A DNA stretch of 64,000 bases, from positions 372,001-436,000 of the forward strand of contig JADKHH010000001.1 of NCBI GenBank assembly GCA_016721905.1. The letters run 5' to 3'. Every line of letters begins with the position of its first letter. Positions within the stretch are counted from its first letter, which is position 1. The DNA comes from Candidatus Opimibacter skivensis. GTDB lineage: Bacteria > Bacteroidota > Bacteroidia > Chitinophagales > Saprospiraceae. This document shows, piece by piece, positions 9,131 to 16,463 of the stretch. The position numbers and the translations under genes were made by a program. The notes beneath the pieces were generated by a model, which saw nothing but the letters and a program-made list of their open reading frames with translations, made no database searches and had not been told where the DNA came from.

Positions 9131-9184
9131 TTCCTCTTACTCTCTTACTCTCTTTCTTACTCTCTTACTTTCTCACTCTCTCAC
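9131..9184 (-). repeat. 8-bp tandem array starting at the pruA stop codon
   Basis: Read on the minus strand from 9184 the units are GTGAGAGA, GTGAGAAA, GTAAGAGA, then GTAAGAAA, GTAAGAGA and GTAAGAGG with small length changes. The TGA in the first unit is the pruA stop codon (9181-9183). It mirrors the array on the other side of the 64-bp palindrome. Confidence 0.85.
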
Positions 9185-10809
9185 ACGTCCATGAAAGGAT
9201 ACCTATAATCCTTAGGTGGATTAAAATTCTCTTTGATCGTCCGAGGCGAAACCCAGCGATATAGATTCAGGACACTGCCTGCTTTATCATTCGTACCCGA
9301 AGCTCTCGCGCCTCCAAAAGGTTGTTGCCCTACAACTGCTCCGGTAGGCTTATCATTGATGTAAAAATTACCGGCAGCGTTTTTTAACCGATCAGTGGTG
9401 AGGGCAATGGCAGCCCGATCTTGTGCAAATACCGCACCCGTCAGTGCATATGGAGAAGTGGCATCAAGAAGGGTTAACACTTTCTTATAATCTTCATCCG
9501 GATAAACATAGAGTGTGAGCACAGGACCAAATAATTCTTCGCACATAGTCACATACTGTGGGTCATTGACCTGGATGACCGTCGGCTCAATAAAATAACC
9601 CTTGCTCTTATCAAAATTGCCACCAGCGACAATCTTCACACTTTTATCTTTCCTGGCGGCAGCGATATACGATGTGATCTTGTCAAAAGCCTTCTCATCA
9701 ATCACCGCATTGATAAAGTTTTCAAAATTTTCGGGTGACCCCATCTTCATCGATGCCAGATCGGCAGTCAATCTCTTTTTTATCACCGGCCAAAGTGAAG
9801 CCGGAATATAAGCTCTGCTGGCAGCAGAACATTTTTGCCCCTGATATTCAAATGCACCACGGGCCAAAGCCACCGCAACTGCTTCCGCATCAGCTGATGG
9901 ATGTGCTATCACGAAATCCTTTCCCCCGGTCTCCCCTACTATCCTTGGATAGGATTTGTATTTCGGAAGGTTATTTCCAATCGTCTGCCACAATTTCTGG
10001 AATACTCCTGTACTGCCCGTAAAATGAAGTCCTGCAAAATCAGGATGGTTGAAGATTACTTCACCCGCCACCTGACCAGTGACGTATACCAGATTGATTA
10101 CGCCATCCGGAAGACCCGCTTCCATCAATATCTCCATGATCACATGGGCTGAATAGATCTGCGTTTCAGCAGGTTTCCAGACCACTGTATTTCCCATCAA
10201 CGCAGGTGCACATGGTAAGTTACCTGCTATGGATGTAAAATTGAAAGGGGTCAGGGCGAAAACAAACCCTTCCAAAGCCCTGTATTCCATTCTATTCCAT
10301 GTCAGCGGAGCACTGATAGGCTGCTGAGCATAGATTTCCATCATAAATTTGGTGTTGAATCGCAGGAAATCACACCACTCAGCTACTGCGTCAATTTCAG
10401 CCTGGAATATATTCTTACTCTGCCCAAGCATGGTGGCAGCATTCATCCTTGCGCGATAGGGCCCGGAAAGCAAATCAGCCGCTTTAAGAAAGATAGCTGC
10501 CCTATCCTGCCAATCCATTGCTTCCCAGGTGGGTTTAGCCTTGAGGGCAGCCTGTATGGCTTGCTTGACATGGCTGTTGCCACCTTTGTTATACTTCCCT
10601 AGCAAATGTTTCAGTTCATGAGGGGGCCTGATATCTATTTTCTGATCAGAGGTCACTCGCTTGCCTCCGATGTACATCGGAATATCAATTGCTTTTGATT
10701 TCAATTCCTTGATGGCTGCTGTCAGCTTGTTACGCTCAGCAGAACCTTTTATATAAGATAATACCGGTTCGTTATGAATTTCCGGTAAAATAAAAACTGC
10801 GTTTGCCAT
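9181..10809 (-). CDS. pruA: L-glutamate gamma-semialdehyde dehydrogenase (1-pyrroline-5-carboxylate dehydrogenase)
   Basis: Oxidises glutamate semialdehyde (from proline) to glutamate with NAD, the second step of proline use. Aldehyde dehydrogenase motifs are complete: FTGSTGVF, the general base Glu in VGETGGKD, the catalytic Cys in YQGQKCSA, and the C-terminal INDKPTGAVVGQQPFGG block typical of PruA. I chose the ATG at 10809 (MANAVFILPEI, 542 residues) over an upstream in-frame codon at 10899, because the longer form would run into the end of coaD and adds a sequence with no family match. No proline dehydrogenase gene is next to it. Its stop codon forms the first unit of an octamer array. 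Confidence 0.93.
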   Translation of the reverse strand: MANAVFILPEIHNEPVLSYIKGSAERNKLTAAIKELKSKAIDIPMYIGGKRVTSDQKIDIRPPHELKHLLGKYNKGGNSHVKQAIQAALKAKPTWEAMDWQDRAAIFLKAADLLSGPYRARMNAATMLGQSKNIFQAEIDAVAEWCDFLRFNTKFMMEIYAQQPISAPLTWNRMEYRALEGFVFALTPFNFTSIAGNLPCAPALMGNTVVWKPAETQIYSAHVIMEILMEAGLPDGVINLVYVTGQVAGEVIFNHPDFAGLHFTGSTGVFQKLWQTIGNNLPKYKSYPRIVGETGGKDFVIAHPSADAEAVAVALARGAFEYQGQKCSAASRAYIPASLWPVIKKRLTADLASMKMGSPENFENFINAVIDEKAFDKITSYIAAARKDKSVKIVAGGNFDKSKGYFIEPTVIQVNDPQYVTMCEELFGPVLTLYVYPDEDYKKVLTLLDATSPYALTGAVFAQDRAAIALTTDRLKNAAGNFYINDKPTGAVVGQQPFGGARASGTNDKAGSVLNLYRWVSPRTIKENFNPPKDYRYPFMDV

Positions 10810-10855
10810 GACAATGAGATTATAGTTTTTGATAATTTCGATATGCGCTGTAAAG

Positions 10856-11320
10856 TTAAAACTGAACGCCTTCAGGTAAAAAAGGTTTGGCATTTCCACC
10901 CCCTTTTATGATTTCGCGGACGATTGTTGAGCTGATGTGCGAAAACTCAGGTTTGCTGATTAAAAAGAACGTCTCGACATCCTCGCCCACAATATGATTG
11001 AGCTGACTGATGGTCTTTTCATAATCAAAATCCGATGCATTCCGAAGTCCTCTCAACAGGAAATGGGCATCCACTTTCTTGCAGTAATGGACAGTAAGAC
11101 CTTCAAATACATCTACCCTTATCCTGGAGTCACCTTCAAATACTTTTTGTATCCATCTTTTCCTTTCCTCCACCGGAAATAAGGTTTGCTTTTGGGAATT
11201 CACCCCGATGGCGATGATGATCTCATCAAAGATGGTCAGTGCCCTTCGCACCAGGTCAACATGGCCTGTAGTAATAGGATCAAATGAACCCGGGAAAACA
11301 GCTATTCGCTTGGTATGCAT
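10856..11320 (-). CDS. coaD: Phosphopantetheine adenylyltransferase
   Basis: Joins ATP and 4'-phosphopantetheine to make dephospho-CoA, the fourth step of CoA synthesis. The 154 residues match the family's usual 155-165. The nucleotidyltransferase signature FPGSFDPITTGHVDLVRRA is at residues 8-26, and FLLRGLRNASDFDYE and a C-terminal ISSTIVREI (ISSTxVR) motif are present. I chose the ATG at 11320 over a TTG two codons earlier. It ends 46 bp before the pruA start and probably shares its transcript. Confidence 0.94.
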   Translation of the reverse strand: MHTKRIAVFPGSFDPITTGHVDLVRRALTIFDEIIIAIGVNSQKQTLFPVEERKRWIQKVFEGDSRIRVDVFEGLTVHYCKKVDAHFLLRGLRNASDFDYEKTISQLNHIVGEDVETFFLISKPEFSHISSTIVREIIKGGGNAKPFLPEGVQF

Positions 11321-11372
11321 GGTCAAGGTTGTCTTGATTGGTCAGGGTGCAAATATCACACCTTCTACCGGA

Positions 11373-12098
11373 TTAATAGCCCTCAGTAGATTCCCTATCA
11401 TGAGATAAGGGAGTAGGTTTTGGTGGCCAGAGGAGAAAAGGGGCCAGGAGCAGGAGATACAGAAACACCATCAGGAATTCACCCCACAAGATATACCACG
11501 GCCATGGCCCCATCAGATCAAGGATTGAGGCTCCGGGCGGCTTTTGCATGGTGTATCCATAATTACTGCTGAGGATCTGATTGATCATATGTACTGCAAC
11601 AAGGTACCCCTGTGCATAGATGATCGCATTGAGGAAATCAGGCCATCCTATCCTGACCTTCTTTAAGATTACAGTATACAGGACAGCTATGATGATACTG
11701 GCATGCCCGATAAAGTACCTGAAAAAGTCAAAGGATGGAAACCCCGCTTCAACATCAGGTGTAATGAGAGCCTGCATAGTGCCCGCCAGTGCCCAGAAGT
11801 ACAGAATGCCAATCCATTTCCTGTTTTCCGATAAAATAATGAAGGGTAAAATCATGGCCACCAGGTCACACATGAAAAACGGCAGGTCAACCAGGATATC
11901 GAATGAACCATATGCCATTTTGACGATGGCGTCTATTAATAGCGTAGAAAATGCCAGTCCGGCAATCATCAGCCCAATATTGGATTTCACGGGCTCCTCA
12001 GCGACTTTTCCTTTGCGTATAGCCACATAGGTCATCATTCCAAAGGCAAGTAACGTAGTCAGATGTTCTGCAGAGAATGATTCAAATTCGGTTCCCAT
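11373..12098 (-). CDS. YwaF/TIGR02206-like integral membrane protein
   Basis: A 241-residue multi-pass membrane protein with about six or seven hydrophobic helices. The pattern matches the YwaF (TIGR02206) family: FxMCDLVAMILPFIIL, a QALITPDVEAGFPSFDFFRYFIGH loop with conserved Pro-Asp and His, and the C-terminal PWPWYILWGE block. The biochemical role of this family is not established. It is upstream of coaD on the same strand with a 52-bp gap, so it may head that transcript. A TACATTTG box on the minus strand (12127-12134) could be its promoter. Confidence 0.75.
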   Translation of the reverse strand: MGTEFESFSAEHLTTLLAFGMMTYVAIRKGKVAEEPVKSNIGLMIAGLAFSTLLIDAIVKMAYGSFDILVDLPFFMCDLVAMILPFIILSENRKWIGILYFWALAGTMQALITPDVEAGFPSFDFFRYFIGHASIIIAVLYTVILKKVRIGWPDFLNAIIYAQGYLVAVHMINQILSSNYGYTMQKPPGASILDLMGPWPWYILWGEFLMVFLYLLLLAPFLLWPPKPTPLSHDRESTEGY

Positions 12099-12126
12099 GT
12101 GCCTTAAAGGTTGAGTACTTGTCTGC

Positions 12127-12134
12127 CAAATGTA
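12127..12134 (-). promoter_or_regulatory. Bacteroidota -7 box upstream of the YwaF-like gene
   Basis: On the minus strand this reads TACATTTG, an exact TAnnTTTG match, 28 bp before the ATG at 12098. I see no TTG box at 17-23 bp spacing, so the call rests on one element. Confidence 0.35.
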
Positions 12135-12199
12135 ACTATTGATCTGATAGGCCTGATCAGGAAAATCATTTTTCTATATCTTGGATCGTTCAATAAAAT

Positions 12200-14393
12200 A
12201 TGGAAACCATGACAGCACCTTTCATAAAGCCCATACACCGTATATCAGGTGTGTTTCTAGTCCTGATTGTTTCTGTTTTTTCAGCATTCGCGGGGGAAGG
12301 TATGTGGCTCCCATTTCTGCTCAAATCGCTCAACGAAGCTGAAATGAAATCCATGGGTATGAAAATGAGTGCGGAAGACATCTACAGTGTCAACCAGGAA
12401 GTCTTAAAGATGCAGTGGTGCATTTTGGTGGATTCTGCACAGGCGAATTGATTTCTGACCAGGGTCTGCTTCTGACTAATCATCATTGCGGATATGATGC
12501 GATACAAGGACATTCCACGCTCGAGAACAACTATATCAAGAATGGCTTCTGGGCTGGAAAAAAATCAGAAGAATTACCAACTCCTGGTCTTTTCGCAACT
12601 TTTATAATACGCATCGATGATGTGACCGCTCTGGCGATGACAGGAGTTGATAAGACTATGGATCCAGCGCAGAAACAAGCAGCAATAGAGCGTAACCTAA
12701 GCCTTGCAAAACAAAATGCTGCCAGGGAATCATGGCAGGATGTGTTTACCAGGTCCTTCTTCGAAGGCAACCAATACTTCCTGTTTGTCACTGAAACTTA
12801 CAATGATGTTCGCTACGTAGGCTCTCCACCTGAGTCAATTGGAAAATTCGGTGCGGACACAGATAACTGGGTATGGCCACGGCATACGGTGACTTTTCTG
12901 TCTTCAGAATCTATGCAGGACCTGATAATAAACCTGCTGAATATTCACCTGATAACAAACCATTAAAACCAAGGCATTTTTTCCCTGTATCCCTTGATGG
13001 TATTGAGGAAGGTGATTTCACACTTGTTTTTGGATTTCCGGGTCGCACGAATCAATACCTGCCATCCTTCGCGGTTCAACAGACAGTAGATATTGTTGAT
13101 CCTGCACGTATCGGAGTCAGGGATATCTCCCTTGGGATCATGGATAAATGGATGCGTGCTGATGAAGATATTCGCCTGGCCTATTCCGCCAAGTATGCAG
13201 GCATCTCAAATTCCTGGAAAAAATGGATCGGGGAAGTATTAGGTTTAAAAAGTAAAAACGCGGTGAACGTTAAAAAAGGACAAGAAGCAGATTTCACTGA
13301 ATTGGTTCGGAAAAATAAAGATCTAAAAGATGGCTACAGTCAGTTACTTCCAGATATGAAGCTTTTATATCAGGAACTGGACCCGATTATTAAAAACAGG
13401 ACCCTATTGGCAGAAGTCATTGGGGGAAGTAACGTCGAAATATTTTTACTTGCTGCCTATGCTGACAGACTGGTAAAGGCTTTCCGTGACAATGGTGATT
13501 CCGGCTATAGTACGATGGAAAGCAAGACGCTGGCTGCATTGGACAATTTCTATAGAGAATATCGGGTCAATGTAGATAAGGAACTTTTTTCTGCGTTGAC
13601 TGCCCATCTGGAAAAAAATATTTCCACAGAATATCGGGCCGATGCGCTTGGTTCCAAACCGTCAACATTATCCTTTGACGAATGGACAGAACAGGTTTTT
13701 AAGACCACAATACTAACTGATCAACAACGCTTCACTGATGCAATAAAACAAGGTGGTGCAGCATTTTCAAAAGCTATGGAAACGGATCAGGCCTACCAGG
13801 CTTTTCTGAGTATGAAGAAAGTCATGGATGAAAAATTATCACCAACCTATAACACCCTAATCACAAAAATCCAACCGCTTCAGAAAGATTATGTCACTGC
13901 CCTGATGGCTGCTTATCCGGATCGTCGCTTTTGGGCTGATGCCAACAGCACCATGCGGGTCTCCTATGGTCAGGTGGAGCCTTATGCACCAAGGGATGGT
14001 ATGTCTTACAAAACACAAACCTATCTGGATGGGATCATGGAAAAATATAAACCTGGCGATTACGAATTTGATGTACATCCAAAGTTGATTGAACTCTACG
14101 AGAAAAAAGACTTCGGACCCTATGGAGAGAATGGCAAAATGCCGGTATGCTTTATCGCCAGCAACCACACAACAGGCGGTAATAGTGGGAGTCCGGCTAT
14201 CGATGCGCATGGAAACCTCATTGGTATCAATTTCGACCGAGTTTGGGAAGGAACTATGAGTGATCTGTACTATGACCGGTCGATATGCAGGAACATCATG
14301 GTGGATGTCCGGTATGTCCTGTTCGTGATCGACAAATTTGCCGGGGCAAAGCATCTGATCCGGGAGATGAAAATAGTCCACCCAAAAGCCTAA
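12200..14393 (+). pseudogene. S46 family dipeptidyl peptidase, DPP11-type, broken by two frameshifts
   Basis: A secreted serine exopeptidase that would release dipeptides, here about 732 residues if the frame is repaired (family about 700-730). Three frames follow each other. Signal peptide and GMWLP start at 12200; the frame slips at AAA 12406-12408 and continues as VVHFGGFCTGE with the catalytic His in LLTNHHCGYD. It slips again at GG 12888-12889 and continues as GDFSVFRIYA. The nucleophile Ser in GNSGSP is at 14184-14186. Eighteen residues later the codon at 14238 gives Arg; this matches Arg673 of Porphyromonas DPP11, which sets Asp/Glu specificity, whereas DPP7 has Gly there. Each slip is mended by adding one base to a homopolymer, so sequencing error is as likely as true decay. 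Confidence 0.85.
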
Positions 14394-14473
14394 AATTTCG
14401 ATTTAACATGCTGAATTTTAGAAGATTCTGTGCACCTTTTAAAATACAGCCTAAACTTTTGTGTGGTTCCTAC

Positions 14474-14491
14474 TTTCAGGGTACCCTGAAA
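14474..14491. promoter_or_regulatory. 18-bp perfect palindrome upstream of the tRNA-Val promoter
   Basis: TTTCAGGGTACCCTGAAA is an exact palindrome. It ends 13 bp before the TACATTTG box and so covers the region where a -33 contact would be. An operator for a dimeric regulator is possible; nothing else supports this. Confidence 0.35.
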
Positions 14492-14504
14492 AAGTGAAAA
14501 TATG

Positions 14505-14512
14505 TACATTTG
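14505..14512 (+). promoter_or_regulatory. -7 promoter box of the tRNA-Val gene
   Basis: TACATTTG matches TAnnTTTG exactly and ends 13 bp before the first base of tRNA-Val, the distance expected for a start site a few bases upstream of the mature tRNA. No TTG box is seen at the usual spacing. Confidence 0.5.
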
Positions 14513-14525
14513 TGACCCCTCTATA

Positions 14526-14603
14526 GGGTGATTAGCTCAGTTGGTTCAGAGCGCTGCCTTGACAGGGCAGAGGTCAGCAGTTCGAGCCTGCTATCACCCA
14601 CCA
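14526..14603 (+). tRNA. tRNA-Val (GAC)
   Basis: A full cloverleaf can be drawn: acceptor GGGTGAT with ATCACCC, D-stem GCTC/GAGC, anticodon stem CTGCC/GGCAG with loop TTGACAG (anticodon GAC, reading GUC), and T-stem AGCAG/CTGCT with loop TTCGAGC. The discriminator is A and the 3' CCA (14601-14603) is encoded. An 8-bp tandem array follows from 14607. Confidence 0.95.
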
Positions 14604-14606
14604 GAA

Positions 14607-14686
14607 ACATGAGAACATGAGAACATGAGAACGTGAGAACGTGAGAACGTGAGAGAGTAAGAGAGTAAGAGAGTAAGAGTGAGAGG
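14607..14686 (+). repeat. 8-bp tandem array after tRNA-Val, in three blocks of three
   Basis: Exactly periodic octamers: ACATGAGA three times, ACGTGAGA three times, GAGTAAGA three times, then GTGAGAGG. The block order suggests stepwise copying of diverged units. Rotated, the unit is RTGAGAAC or GTAAGAGA, the same GTRA core and the same orientation as the arrays behind protein genes. Confidence 0.9.
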
Positions 14687-14707
14687 TATTAGACGATCAT
14701 AGATTTA

Positions 14708-14737
14708 GGGGGGGGGAGGGGGGGGTGGGGGGGTGGG
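14708..14737 (+). repeat. G-tract with G-quadruplex potential
   Basis: Runs of 9, 8, 7 and 3 G separated by single A or T bases, between tRNA-Val and tRNA-Pro. The four runs with one-base loops meet the pattern for a G-quadruplex on the plus strand. Long homopolymers are also error-prone, so run lengths are uncertain. A short hexamer-like stretch (CTTAGC/CTTAAC/CTCAGC) follows to about 14772. Confidence 0.7.
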
Positions 14738-14817
14738 CGTCTCCTTTAACTTAGCCTTAACCTCAGCCTTTCTTTGCTGCGGGTTCTTCCTAAACACACA
14801 CTCAAGCATTTTGAATT

Positions 14818-14891
14818 CGGGACGTAGTTCAGCCCGGTAGAATACACGTCTGGGGGGCGTGTGGTCGCTGGTTCGAATCCAGTCGTCCCGA
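14818..14891 (+). tRNA. tRNA-Pro (GGG)
   Basis: Acceptor CGGGACG pairs with CGTCCCG, the D-stem is GTTC/GAAT, the anticodon stem CACGT/GCGTG carries loop CTGGGGG (anticodon GGG, reading CCC), and T-stem GCTGG/CCAGT has loop TTCGAAT. The discriminator is A; CCA is not encoded. The C1-G72 pair is typical of bacterial tRNA-Pro. Confidence 0.95.
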
Positions 14892-14903
14892 CTACCATTA
14901 ATA

Positions 14904-14976
<73 letters not shown>

Positions 14977-14983
14977 CTCTCTA

Positions 14984-15038
14984 AGTGAAGAGTTAAGAGT
15001 GAAAAGTGTAAAAAGGCGAAGGCTGAGGCGAAGGCGAA
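14984..15038 (+). repeat. Short tandem repeats after tRNA-Thr
   Basis: Four heptamers (AGTGAAG, AGTTAAG, AGTGAAA, AGTGTAA; 14984-15011) are followed by four hexamers (GGCGAA, GGCTGA, GGCGAA, GGCGAA; 15015-15038). The heptamers have the GTRA core in the direction of the tRNA transcript. The hexamers recur in related form near 14750 and 38305. Confidence 0.75.
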
Positions 15039-15078
15039 GTAAAAACAGGAGCGGAAAAACTGGCTCCCAAGTCAGGAA

Positions 15079-15105
15079 TTGAATTGCCACGACTTTCAAG
15101 TCGTG
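15079..15105 (-). repeat. REP-like hairpin with GGCAATTCAA tail
   Basis: On the minus strand an 18-bp stem, CACGACTT-GA-AAGTCGTG, is followed by GCAATTCAA. The stem plus tail closely resembles the hairpins at 37318-37346 and 37374-37402, so it looks like a dispersed palindromic element. A decayed tRNA 3' half is the other reading, given the tRNA genes next to it. Confidence 0.6.
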
Positions 15106-15140
15106 TATGCTCAAGGAGAAAAAGCAAAGCAATAAAAGCT

Positions 15141-15217
15141 ACTGCTTACTGCTTACTGAAAACTGCTCACTGAATACTGCTTACTGCTCACTTCTAGCTT
15201 CTAACTGCTCACTGATA
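15141..15217 (-). repeat. 7-bp tandem array starting at the stop codon of the lipoprotein gene
   Basis: Eleven heptamers. On the minus strand they read GTGAGCA, GTTAGAA, GCTAGAA, GTGAGCA, GTAAGCA, GTATTCA, GTGAGCA and so on. The stop TGA of the 15209-16273 gene lies in the first unit. Confidence 0.85.
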
Positions 15218-16273
15218 TTGAATATAAACAGGTACAGGATTAAGCTTAAGAATCTCATCAGGCTGCATGATCGTGGGCATCTTCGGGTCAACGGTATCAT
15301 TCTTATAGAATAATTTAAATCCTGCAAACTGCACAGGTTCGTTAGTGATCGTCTGTTTGTACGAACTGAGTTTCAATTCCCTACGCCCAAAACCATCCAT
15401 GTGAACGACGAGCTGCACTTCCGGGCGTTTTTCGATCTGCTTATAATTTGTCAACATCGATGTTTTAAATCGGTGCACCACGAGTATTTTAGGAGGAAGA
15501 TTGTTTTCCACAACTAACTGAGCCAGATATTCTGAAGCGTAGTTGATATCTGCCGCATCCATGGTCCCTAACTTTTCACCAGGTACTGATGCAGTCTTCA
15601 TAGAATATTCCGGATCGATCCCCAAATGAACATGAGGCAGCTTCAGGTATTCCCGAAGTAAAGGAATTTCTTCCTGCAACGTGCTACGACCTACCTGGAT
15701 ATCCAGGAATACCAGTGCATCAATTTGCTTGGCCAATTCGAGGACCTTTTGAATCTGCGTATCTGGCATTCGGAGCCTGTATTTACCCCCCTTGCCAGGT
15801 GCACGCTGAGCGGTCACAGCTATGTAATGGAGGGCTGGCTTTACAGCCATTGTGGAATCAGCAGCCTCCCATCGTCTTACCTCACTTTGCAGGCTATCCA
15901 GCATCTCATCTGGAGGTAATGCACCCAACACACCCATCCGGGTCGAATATAAATTGCCGTAAAATGCTATAATCCTGTAGAAAGGAAGAAGCGCACCCAT
16001 ACCTGGATAAGCTTCTCTGACTGGCCAGATCTCAGAAGTATCATGATGAGAAAGGCTTCTGACTAACTGGTCATAAAGTACCGTATCGAAGACAACTGGC
16101 GTGCTGACTTGCACTACAGATGAATCTACAATTTCTAGAAGGGGTGCTTCCTTCTCTTCTGTCCCGGTTGCCTTTGAAGGGCCGCAGCCGATCAAGATCC
16201 CGGTCAGGACACTACAATAAAAAGCGGTCAACCAAAGGCTTGATTTCATATAAACTGTCTTGTTAGTATTCAT
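15209..16273 (-). CDS. Hypothetical lipoprotein with TIM-barrel-like motifs
   Basis: A 354-residue lipoprotein: a signal with lipobox GILIGC places the lipidated Cys at about residue 30, or 22 if the internal ATG at 16249 is the start (a more normal signal length). The mature part has repeated strand-like segments (IIAFYGNLYS, ALHYIAVTAQ, DALVFLDIQVG, VHLGIDPEYSM, PKILVVHRF, VQLVVHMDGFG) spaced like a (beta/alpha)8 barrel, with conserved Asp and Glu near strand ends. I do not know its family name or function. It is the only gene between the tRNA cluster and the large surface protein on the other strand. Its stop codon begins a heptamer array. Confidence 0.75.
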   Translation of the reverse strand: MNTNKTVYMKSSLWLTAFYCSVLTGILIGCGPSKATGTEEKEAPLLEIVDSSVVQVSTPVVFDTVLYDQLVRSLSHHDTSEIWPVREAYPGMGALLPFYRIIAFYGNLYSTRMGVLGALPPDEMLDSLQSEVRRWEAADSTMAVKPALHYIAVTAQRAPGKGGKYRLRMPDTQIQKVLELAKQIDALVFLDIQVGRSTLQEEIPLLREYLKLPHVHLGIDPEYSMKTASVPGEKLGTMDAADINYASEYLAQLVVENNLPPKILVVHRFKTSMLTNYKQIEKRPEVQLVVHMDGFGRRELKLSSYKQTITNEPVQFAGFKLFYKNDTVDPKMPTIMQPDEILKLNPVPVYIQYQ

Positions 16274-16463
16274 GAATATGGAGTAAAAGCCGGTTTATAC
16301 ACACCTTACAACCTCTTTTTGTCATTATTGAATAAGATTGGCAAAAGGGTCGATTTGGATTCAATTAGTATCCTGTTTTCATCTGTAAGGAACGATTTTT
16401 GTCACTTCCACCAATAATCCGTAAATTTTCACTTCCAAAGACTTATAGATCAACAATATACCA

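Noticed and set aside
10810..10899. Longer PruA N-terminus from 10899
   Set aside because: It would overlap the coaD end by 44 bp and the added 30 residues do not look like the family; the ATG at 10809 fits.
12400..12900. Programmed frameshifting in the S46 gene
   Set aside because: Neither slip site shows a slippery heptamer with a downstream structure, the two slips are both single-base losses in homopolymers, and similar losses occur in unrelated genes here.
14607..14686. CRISPR array
   Set aside because: Units are 8 bp in direct contact without spacers, and no cas gene is in the window.
15055..15112. Possible minus-strand tRNA remnant (GAGC, an anticodon-like hairpin, GGGAGCCA end)
   Set aside because: The anticodon loop would have six bases, the T-stem does not pair and no D-arm or 5' acceptor is present; the stem and GGCAATTCAA tail fit the REP-like hairpins at 37.3 kb better.
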